Shown: positions 19,569-25,054 of the stretch, in pieces | How the letters are laid out: every line of letters starts with the position of its first letter | Numbering within the stretch: the stretch's first letter is position 1 | Origin: a virus | DNA length: 25,054 bases | Strand: one strand, 5' to 3' | IMG/VR virus record: IMGVR_UViG_3300025853_000601 | Span: 1-25,054 of that record | Position numbers and translations under genes: made by a program | The notes under the pieces: generated by a model | Seen by the model: the letters and a program-made list of their open reading frames with translations, nothing else | Told to the model about the DNA's origin: nothing | Database searches by the model: none

Positions 19569-21322
19569 AACAATTAGTCTTTGATATTGAAACGGACGAT
19601 GTTAAAGCAACAAAGATCTGGTGTATATGCACACTGGATGTGGATAGTGGAGAAGAAAAAACATTTACTTATGAGAACCTTGACGAGGGTATAAAGTATC
19701 TTGAGTCAGCAGATAAACTGATAGGCCACAACATTATAGGTTTTGATATACCTGTAGTGGAGAGACTAGCCAACGCAGACTTATCAGATAAAAAAGTTGT
19801 AGATACTCTTGTGCTTTCAAGATTATTTAATCCTGTACGTGAGGGTGGTCACGGTCTTGAGTCTTGGGGCTACGCTTTAGGTGTTCCTAAGATTGAGTTC
19901 GACCAGTATGATACTTTCTCTCAGGAGATGATTGATTACTGTGTCCAAGATGTCAGGCTAAATTTTAGAGTCTTTGAAGAATTAAAAAGGCTTAGTAAAG
20001 GATTCAGTCCTGAGTCAGTGCAGATAGAGATGGAAACATACAAGGTAATCTGCAAGCAACGGGACAAAGGTTTCATGCTTGATCTACCCAAAGCACAGTC
20101 ATTATTGGCAGAACTTAATTTTAAAATGGATGAGGTAGTCAGTAAGGTACATGAAAGATTTCTTCCAAAGAAGCAGACCACCTATTTGTACCCACAGTTT
20201 TCAAAGACTGATAAGCTTTTGAAGACATGTGTTACTAACTTTGGAAAGAAAAGCAGGCTCAACCCTCTTGAATTTAGTCAGATGGAAGAAGCTGTAAATA
20301 CTCGTGGTCGTAATGTAAAGATACCCCGTGTTGAACTAACGGACTTTAATCTAGGATCTAGAAAACAAATAGGTGAGTATCTAATTGAGTTTGGATGGAA
20401 GCCTACAGTTTTCACACCCACAGGCCAGCCGCAAGTAGATGAAAAGATACTTTCTAAAGTAGACATACCAGAGGCAGGATTTATCTGTGACTACCTCATG
20501 TATCAAAAGCGAATAGCTCAGATAGAGTCTTGGTTAAAATGTGAAGAAGATTCTAGGGTGCATGGGTTCGTTAATAGTAATGGCACTATTACAGGGCGTA
20601 TGACACATAACAGTCCTAATTTAGCACAGGTTCCTAGCAGTAGTTCTCCTTATGGAAAGGAGTGCCGCGCTTGCTGGACTGTTCCAAAAGGATATAAATT
20701 AGTTGGTATTGATGCCAGCGGTCTTGAGCTAAGAATGCTTGCTCACTATCTTAATGATGAGGATTACACTAATGAAATCGTTAACGGAGATGTCCATACA
20801 GCTAACCAAAGATCTGCGGGACTTGAATCAAGAAGTCAGGCTAAGACTTTCATCTATGCCCTCCTATACGGAGCAGGAAATGAAAAGCTTGGAACAGTGG
20901 CTGGAGGAGGTGCAAAGCTTGGTGCAAGACTTAGAAAATCATTCTTCGATAATCTTCCATCATTCAAAGCTCTTACGACTAGAGTTACAGCAGCGTCTTC
21001 AAAAGGATACCTCAAAGGACTAGATGGACGTAAAGTTTATGTAAGATCCAGCCACGCAGCACTTAATAGTTTACTTCAGAGTGCTGGAGCTATTGTAATG
21101 AAGAAAGCCTTAATGATCTTTAATGAAAAAATCAAAGACATGGACGCTCACTTTGTTGCTAATGTACATGATGAATGGCAGATTGAAGCAGAAGAAATGT
21201 GTGCAGACACTGTAGGTAACTTAGGTGTTGAAGCAATTATTCAAGCAGGTATCGAACTTAATTTAAATTGTCCACTAGATGGAGAGTATAATGTCGGAAG
21301 CAACTGGTCGGAGACACACTAA
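19565..21322 (+). CDS. DNA polymerase, family A, with 3'-5' exonuclease
   Basis: A 585-aa polymerase. The proofreading domain has D7/E9 (FDIET), D61 (GHNIIGFD) and D129 (YCVQD). The polymerase domain has motif A DASGLELRML (D383), motif B KTFIYALLYGAG (427-438) and motif C VHDEW (D536). Tyr431 lies where E. coli Pol I has Phe762; a Tyr there is seen in T7 and is usually linked to lytic phages. It is shorter than T7 gp5 (704 aa) and seems to lack a long thumb insertion, so thioredoxin use is doubtful. The start is TTG at 19565, overlapping the primase-helicase stop. It copies the genome with SSB and the primase-helicase upstream. Confidence 0.95.
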   Translation: MKQLVFDIETDDVKATKIWCICTLDVDSGEEKTFTYENLDEGIKYLESADKLIGHNIIGFDIPVVERLANADLSDKKVVDTLVLSRLFNPVREGGHGLESWGYALGVPKIEFDQYDTFSQEMIDYCVQDVRLNFRVFEELKRLSKGFSPESVQIEMETYKVICKQRDKGFMLDLPKAQSLLAELNFKMDEVVSKVHERFLPKKQTTYLYPQFSKTDKLLKTCVTNFGKKSRLNPLEFSQMEEAVNTRGRNVKIPRVELTDFNLGSRKQIGEYLIEFGWKPTVFTPTGQPQVDEKILSKVDIPEAGFICDYLMYQKRIAQIESWLKCEEDSRVHGFVNSNGTITGRMTHNSPNLAQVPSSSSPYGKECRACWTVPKGYKLVGIDASGLELRMLAHYLNDEDYTNEIVNGDVHTANQRSAGLESRSQAKTFIYALLYGAGNEKLGTVAGGGAKLGARLRKSFFDNLPSFKALTTRVTAASSKGYLKGLDGRKVYVRSSHAALNSLLQSAGAIVMKKALMIFNEKIKDMDAHFVANVHDEWQIEAEEMCADTVGNLGVEAIIQAGIELNLNCPLDGEYNVGSNWSETH

Positions 21323-21504
21323 TGCCTGAGATGATAGAAGAAGAGGAAATATATTTTAGATTAAAAGACAGCGAGGCAAGTGAACTTTTCTTAGCTTATG
21401 ATTACGGCCCTGAAAGCTGGAGAATAGATAAAAATGGAATTCGCTGGGTGTATGTAACCGAAAATATGTGGGTGTCAGAACTAGGAGGTTGGGAAGAATG
21501 GTAA
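21322..21504 (+). CDS. Hypothetical acidic protein (60 aa)
   Basis: ATG in a TAATG overlap with the polymerase stop, with GGAG about nine bases before. The sequence is MPEMIEEEEIYFRLKDSEAS, then LFLAYDYGPESWRIDKNG and an aromatic end with ELGGWEEW. Highly acidic, with five Trp residues at the C-terminal half. Family not recognised. Position between polymerase and nucleases hints at a replication accessory, but it may also be neutral filler carried with the GIY-YIG gene. The end overlaps the next start by seven bases. Confidence 0.6.
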   Translation: MPEMIEEEEIYFRLKDSEASELFLAYDYGPESWRIDKNGIRWVYVTENMWVSELGGWEEW

Positions 21505-21998
21505 ATAAAATTAATCCAAAAACAGGTAAGCCTTATTACTATAAAGACAATCCTGCAACTGTTAAGGCTAGGGATGCCCGAAGGATGTGGGTAAACGGAA
21601 AAGAAATATCTAAACTACATCCGCTTCACAAGCCGGGAAGATATAAAACTTTAGGCGAGGCAGCATTTAGTTCTCTAAAAGGGTATGAAACCATTAAAAG
21701 CGGTTTTATTTATATAATGCACAATCCAGTTTTTCCGGGCTGGGTCAAGGTTGGTATGGCTATTGACGCTGAAGATAGGATAAAACAATTTCAAACTGGA
21801 TCTCCCTATAGAAACTATTCACTTATAAAGTCTTATAAAGTTTCTAACAGGCGCGAAGCCGAAGCTAAAGCTCACGAAGCTTTGACTGTTGAGGGGCGTG
21901 GACGCAGAGGCGAGTGGTTCTACATGGGAGCCAATGTAGCCGTTGACGAACTTGATAAATTATTTCCTGCTGGAGAACAACTTGAACTCTTTGAATAA
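21498..21998 (+). CDS. GIY-YIG / T5orf172-type nuclease (166 aa)
   Basis: I start at the ATG at 21498 because AGGAGG (21483-21488) lies nine bases before it. Residues 69-140 form the nuclease: GFIYIMHNPVFPGWVKVGMA (the GIY and YIG strands), R94, and RGEWFYM with E139. In this family the first Tyr, an Arg and the Glu near EWF form the active site. The first 60 residues are basic with KTGKPYYYKDNPATVKARDA, perhaps a DNA-binding region. Free-standing genes of this type often act as homing-type endonucleases in phages, but some have other DNA roles. It sits between polymerase and PD-(D/E)XK nuclease genes and overlaps the latter by 17 bases. Confidence 0.8.
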   Translation: MVNKINPKTGKPYYYKDNPATVKARDARRMWVNGKEISKLHPLHKPGRYKTLGEAAFSSLKGYETIKSGFIYIMHNPVFPGWVKVGMAIDAEDRIKQFQTGSPYRNYSLIKSYKVSNRREAEAKAHEALTVEGRGRRGEWFYMGANVAVDELDKLFPAGEQLELFE

Positions 21999-22851
21999 CC
22001 TTGTATCAGATATATACGATACACTGGAGCCTCTTTGTGACGGCAATAGTATAGATATACCCGACGAGCTAATAGACGAATTGGGAGATAATATAAAAGC
22101 TGTATTTAAGCAGTGGCAGAATGTGCCTGAAAGGAACAAAAAGTTTACACTTAGAATGTCTAACGTGGGCCGTCCTGCTAGACAACTATGGTATGAGAAC
22201 AAAGCTGGCGCTAGTGGAAGAGGAAGTATAGAACCATCCACCTTCATCAAGTTTATGTATGGTCATATACTAGAAGAGGTGCTACTTTTCTTGGTTAAGA
22301 TCGCAGGCCACGAGGTCAGCGACTGTCAAAAAGAAGTAAAGGTTAAGGGCATATCTGGTCATATGGACTGTAAGATAGATGGTGAGGTAGTGGATATAAA
22401 GACGGCTTCTGGCAGGGCCTTTCAGAAATTCTCTAATGGTACCCTACCAGAGGACGACCCCTTTGGTTACATAGCCCAGCTATCTGGTTATGAAGAAGCT
22501 GAAGGTACAGACAACGGAGGTTTTCTTGTTATAAACAAAGAGACAGGAGAGTTAGCTTTTTTCCAACCTGAAGAGCTTGACAAAATCAATATAAGCTCTA
22601 CAATAGATAGACTACTTTCAACTTTGTCAATTGACACCCCGCCAGAGAGATGTTATAGTCCCACCCCTGATGGTAAATCAGGCAATATGAAGCTTAATAA
22701 GGGCTGTAATTACTGCTCTTACAAGTTCGATTGCTACGCTGATGCTAATAATGGAAAAGGCTTACGGGTATTTAGTTATGCCAAGGGGCCTGTGTACATG
22801 ACAGAAGTTAAATCTCTCCCAAGAGTTACGGAGATTACTGATGAACTCTAA
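21982..22851 (+). CDS. PD-(D/E)XK exonuclease, Cas4/RecB-like (289 aa)
   Basis: Core motifs are YGHILEE (about 94-99), GHMD (D129), VDIKT (D138, K140) and QLSGY (about 166). Four cysteines follow: C224, C242, C245 and C251, in CNYCSYKFDC, a C-x2-C-x5-C pattern as in Cas4/AddB iron-sulfur nucleases. The usual first cysteine in the LGxCxRxLWY element is Pro here (VGRPARQLWYE). Function: probably degrades DNA ends or aids recombination. Start choice: TTG at 21982 with GGAG six bases before; an upstream TTG (21943) lacks a site. It contains two internal promoter-like sites (22577 and 22631). Confidence 0.82.
   Translation: MNSLNNLVSDIYDTLEPLCDGNSIDIPDELIDELGDNIKAVFKQWQNVPERNKKFTLRMSNVGRPARQLWYENKAGASGRGSIEPSTFIKFMYGHILEEVLLFLVKIAGHEVSDCQKEVKVKGISGHMDCKIDGEVVDIKTASGRAFQKFSNGTLPEDDPFGYIAQLSGYEEAEGTDNGGFLVINKETGELAFFQPEELDKINISSTIDRLLSTLSIDTPPERCYSPTPDGKSGNMKLNKGCNYCSYKFDCYADANNGKGLRVFSYAKGPVYMTEVKSLPRVTEITDEL
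22577..22604 (+). promoter_or_regulatory. Internal promoter candidate, first of a tandem pair
   Basis: -35 TTGACA (22577-22582), 16-bp spacer, -10 TACAAT (22599-22604, five of six). It lies inside the PD-(D/E)XK gene and 54 bases upstream of a second site, so it may drive the genes from 22841 on. Confidence 0.45.
22631..22659 (+). promoter_or_regulatory. Internal sigma70 promoter candidate with extended -10
   Basis: -35 TTGACA (22631-22636), 17-bp spacer, TGT plus -10 TATAGT (22654-22659, five of six). The -35 is part of the palindrome TGTCAATTGACA (22625-22636). It would drive the 96-aa gene, endonuclease I, DUF3310 protein and ribonucleotide reductase. Confidence 0.6.
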
Positions 22852-23131
22852 AGTATGTAAGAAAATATCCCGCCAAGCCGACGCAATACTTTTTGATTGG
22901 TTGAAAACTCTAGTGCCTGAAGAAGATCATGATAAAATAAATAAAAATAATTTTAAGCAATACTTGCCTGAAGCTAATTACTTTTATGCTAACAACTCTA
23001 TAAGACTAAGTTTCTACAGCCCTCAGTGGGTTAGGAAACAACTCAAAAAGTTTGTTAAGCTTGGTTTGCGGATAGAAGATACAACTATGTCTGATTTAGA
23101 AAACTATGCAAAGCGGGGAGTAAGTCATTAG
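22841..23131 (+). CDS. Hypothetical protein (96 aa)
   Basis: The ATG overlaps the upstream stop by 11 bases, with GGAG about nine bases before it. The protein is basic and helical: VCKKISRQADAILFDWLKTL, then KNNFKQYLPEANYFYANNS and WVRKQLKKFVKLGL. No membrane segment. Small proteins of this layout (a basic N-terminal helix, then a FYSPQWVRKQLKK element) occur in phage replication modules, with no known role to me. Its stop overlaps the endonuclease I AUU start (ATTAG), so expression is probably coupled. Confidence 0.7.
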   Translation: MNSKVCKKISRQADAILFDWLKTLVPEEDHDKINKNNFKQYLPEANYFYANNSIRLSFYSPQWVRKQLKKFVKLGLRIEDTTMSDLENYAKRGVSH

Positions 23132-23645
23132 TACTAAAAAGAAAGCCCCTAGCGGTTGGCGCAAACCTAGAGTACCTCGCCCAAAGCTTGTAAAAAAAGA
23201 CGGTAATAAATACGATTCTATCTGGGAAATGTTATTACATGAGTCTATTTTAAAAGATTGGGAACACCATACAGATTTAGTTCCTTATATTATAGAGCAT
23301 AAATACGAGCCTGACTTTGTTAGAAAGATAGGTAGAAAGAAGATCCTGCTTGAATCTAAGGGAAGGTTCTGGGACTTCCAAGAGTACAATAAGTACATCT
23401 GGGTTAAAAAGATCTTGCCTAAAAATACTGAACTGGTATTCTTGTTTGCTAATCCTTCAGCCCCTATGCCGGGAGCCAAGCGCCGTAAGGACGGCACTAA
23501 AAGATCTCATGCGGAATGGGCAGAGGCTAACGGCTTCAGATGGTTTAGTGAAGAAACAATACCAGATAGTTGGATTGATCCTAAAGCCAGAGAATCTGAA
23601 GATTACAAGAAGAGAAATGACAAGCTTGATTTGGAAATGCAATGA
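23127..23645 (+). CDS. Endonuclease I, Holliday-junction resolvase (T7 gp3-like), AUU start
   Basis: The protein has YEPDF (D63), ILLESKG (E76, K78) and KYIWVKKILP, and ends with RWFSEETIPDSWI. These match the T7 endonuclease I pattern of D, E-x-K plus an upstream Glu. That Glu (E34 in YDSIWEML) and about 33 other residues lie before the first ATG at 23229, so the gene must start upstream. The frame has no ATG, GTG or TTG there after the stop at 23121; the best start is ATT at 23127 with GGGGAG (23115-23120) six bases away, overlapping the upstream stop. This gives 172 aa. The enzyme cuts branched DNA and debranches replication intermediates and host DNA. Confidence 0.85.
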   Translation: MSTKKKAPSGWRKPRVPRPKLVKKDGNKYDSIWEMLLHESILKDWEHHTDLVPYIIEHKYEPDFVRKIGRKKILLESKGRFWDFQEYNKYIWVKKILPKNTELVFLFANPSAPMPGAKRRKDGTKRSHAEWAEANGFRWFSEETIPDSWIDPKARESEDYKKRNDKLDLEMQ

Positions 23646-24031
23646 GTATTGATAATATCACTCCACAGGAATGGAATAGAATGGCATTTAAGACTATAGA
23701 AGACGCTGCACCCAAAGAACATTTCTACTATGATGACGAAGACAACGAACCCAACCACCATCCAAGGTTCTCTGAGGAGGCTATGGCTAAGAGCTACGAT
23801 GTAGTTAACCGACCAGAGCATTACAACAATGGCAGTATGGAATGTATTGAAGCTATCCAAGGTATGCTGACCCATGATGAGTACATTGGGTACTTACGCG
23901 GAAATGCCTTGAAGTACATGTGGAGGTTTAGATACAAGGGTAAACCTGTAGAAGATCTGCGTAAGGCTCGTTGGTACGAAGAAAAGTTAATTAATTATTT
24001 ATTGGAGCATCCAAGTGAGCAGCTACGATAG
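23642..24031 (+). CDS. DUF3310 family protein (129 aa)
   Basis: The C-terminal half carries VNRPEHYNNGSMECIEAI, then LRGNALKYMWRFRYKG and VEDLRKARWYEEKLI, the core of DUF3310. T7 gp1.7, a nucleotide kinase, includes a related region, so a role in nucleotide handling is plausible; it is not proven here. The first about 55 residues are a variable acidic region (YYDDEDNEPNHHP). It lies between endonuclease I and ribonucleotide reductase, both tied to nucleotide recycling. The ATG overlaps the endonuclease stop by four bases. Confidence 0.85.
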   Translation: MSIDNITPQEWNRMAFKTIEDAAPKEHFYYDDEDNEPNHHPRFSEEAMAKSYDVVNRPEHYNNGSMECIEAIQGMLTHDEYIGYLRGNALKYMWRFRYKGKPVEDLRKARWYEEKLINYLLEHPSEQLR

Positions 24032-24182
24032 AAAAGCTGAGAGGGTTGCTAGGTTTAATAAAAAGAAACAGTCCAAGAATAAAGCTAGGACTAGGGGCTA
24101 CAGAAAAGAGCAGTTAAATGAAAAGGATGATGAGTATGACATCAAAAATTGGCAAGCAGGATTATCTAGGGATTCAGATTGA
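24015..24182 (+). CDS. Small basic protein (55 aa, GTG start)
   Basis: GTG at 24015 has GGAG seven bases before it and overlaps the DUF3310 stop by 17 bases. The peptide is MSSYDRKAERVARFNKKKQS followed by KNKARTRGYRKEQLNEKDD and an acidic end. Many Lys and Arg residues suggest nucleic-acid binding. The last 47 bases overlap the ribonucleotide reductase start in another frame. Family unknown. The strong ribosome site and the way it fills the gap support a real gene. Confidence 0.65.
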   Translation: MSSYDRKAERVARFNKKKQSKNKARTRGYRKEQLNEKDDEYDIKNWQAGLSRDSD

Positions 24183-25054
24183 TTACGATTTAGAAGATAC
24201 TCTTAATAATTTTTCTCTGGAAACAATAAAAGATAGATACCTTTGGAAAGATGAAACACATGCCCAAGAAGCCTTCGCCAGAGCATCGGTCTACGGTGCA
24301 ACGTATCAAGGACATACTGACTACAATCTTGCACAGCGACTTTACGACTACGCAAGTAAGAGTTGGTTCGGTTTTAGCACTCCTATACTTAGCAACGGGG
24401 GAACCACTCGTGGCCTCCCTATTAGCTGTTTTCTTAATTATGTTCCTGATTCAAGGCGTGGCCTATCTGACCACTATGATGAGAACATTTGGTTGGCAAG
24501 TGGAGGTGGAGGCTTGGGTGGATATTGGGGTGATGTTAGAAGCAACGGCGTTTCTACTGCTAACGGCAGTCAGTCTACTGGTAGCATCCCTTTCATGCAC
24601 GTAGTGGACAGTCAGATGCTGGCCTTCAACCAAGGTGTAACCCGTAGGGGGTCATATGCAGCGTACATGGACATCAGCCACCCAGAGGTGGAGGAGTTTA
24701 TTGCTATGCGTAAGACTACTGGTGGTGATCTAAACCGTAAGTGTCTTAACCTACACAACGGTATAACAGTAACAGATGAGTTTCTACAGGCTGTAAAGAA
24801 TGATGACCAGTGGCGCTTGATTGACCCTAAGTCCAAGCAGGCCATCAAGACTGTATCAGCTAGGGACTTGTGGTGGCAGCTAGTGCATACTAGAGCAGAG
24901 ACAGGTGAACCATACATTGTTAACCTAGATCGCTGTAATGAGGCTCTACCACAGCCACAGAAGGAGCTAGGGCTGGAGGTACGCCAGAGTAACTTATGCT
25001 CTGAGATTACCCTACCAACCAGTGAGCAGCGTACAGCAGTGTGTTGTTTGTCCA
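24136..25054 (+). CDS. nrdA: Ribonucleotide reductase alpha subunit, class I, 3' end beyond window
   Basis: 306 codons seen without stop. AAGGA is eight bases before the ATG. Recognisable parts: FGFSTPILSNGG (about 79-89), then ISCFL with C98 (the C225-equivalent redox Cys). Next is NLCSEITLPT with N286, C288 and E290, matching the catalytic N437/C439/E441 of E. coli NrdA. It reduces ribonucleotides to deoxyribonucleotides using a radical from a partner subunit, expected just downstream. The catalytic part begins after only about 45 residues, so the usual N-terminal ATP-cone (about 90 aa) is absent and dATP inhibition through it cannot occur. Class I is favoured by the NLCxEI context, but a final call needs the missing end. 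Confidence 0.9.
   Translation, partial: MTSKIGKQDYLGIQIDYDLEDTLNNFSLETIKDRYLWKDETHAQEAFARASVYGATYQGHTDYNLAQRLYDYASKSWFGFSTPILSNGGTTRGLPISCFLNYVPDSRRGLSDHYDENIWLASGGGGLGGYWGDVRSNGVSTANGSQSTGSIPFMHVVDSQMLAFNQGVTRRGSYAAYMDISHPEVEEFIAMRKTTGGDLNRKCLNLHNGITVTDEFLQAVKNDDQWRLIDPKSKQAIKTVSARDLWWQLVHTRAETGEPYIVNLDRCNEALPQPQKELGLEVRQSNLCSEITLPTSEQRTAVCCLS

Noticed and set aside
23229-23645. Endonuclease I beginning at the first ATG (138 aa)
   Set aside because: This would drop the catalytic Glu in YDSIWEML and leave a coding-like gap of 97 bases after the previous gene; the AUU start with a proper ribosome site fits better.
1-25054. tRNA genes, CRISPR arrays, insertion sequences, integrase or attachment sites
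   Set aside because: I looked for tRNA arm patterns, regular spacer repeats, transposase-type proteins and recombinase motifs and saw none that I could support.

Overview
The window looks like one side-to-side slice of a lytic, tailed double-stranded DNA phage genome, most likely a podovirus-type phage of a marine or aquatic bacterium. The evidence is a P22/T7-style set of virion genes (portal, scaffold, HK97-fold capsid, tubular adaptor, large terminase). Beside it is a T7-style replication set: ssDNA-binding protein, primase-helicase, family A DNA polymerase, endonuclease I, a DUF3310 protein and ribonucleotide reductase. No phage RNA polymerase, integrase or repressor is visible. The clear promoters are host sigma70-type, so transcription probably relies on the host enzyme. 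Placement near RNA-polymerase-lacking marine podoviruses (for example cobavirus/Zobellviridae-like phages) is an inference from gene content only.

The layout is two divergent arms. The left arm (1-10849, minus strand) is the packaging and structural operon. Read from the centre outwards it is: small terminase, a 78-aa HTH-like protein, large terminase, portal, a 77-aa gene overprinted on the portal 3' end, a 737-aa virion protein with an internal repeat, scaffold, major capsid, a UUCG-loop terminator, three micro-genes, the head-tail adaptor and a tail protein cut by the window edge. Genes overlap or nearly touch, so translation is probably coupled.

Between the arms (10850-11588) lie two back-to-back sigma70 promoters arranged as an almost perfect inverted repeat. 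They are followed by about 650 bp without a convincing gene that carries two families of direct repeats. This is the control centre and a candidate replication origin. The minus promoter lies so close to the small terminase ATG that its mRNA is probably leaderless.

The right arm (11589-25054, plus strand) starts with a GC-rich early gene for a basic, Lys/Ala-rich protein. Then come micro-genes (a 29-aa membrane peptide and a 35-aa zinc-ribbon peptide), a Gp88-like protein, a DUF932 protein and a run of nine small overlapping genes. The replication block follows: SSB, an 82-aa acidic protein, a terminator, primase-helicase, DNA polymerase, a GIY-YIG/T5orf172 nuclease, a PD-(D/E)XK nuclease, endonuclease I, a DUF3310 protein and the start of class I ribonucleotide reductase alpha. 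Together these open and copy the genome, degrade or recycle host DNA, resolve branched intermediates and supply dNTPs. Endonuclease I appears to start at a rare AUU codon.
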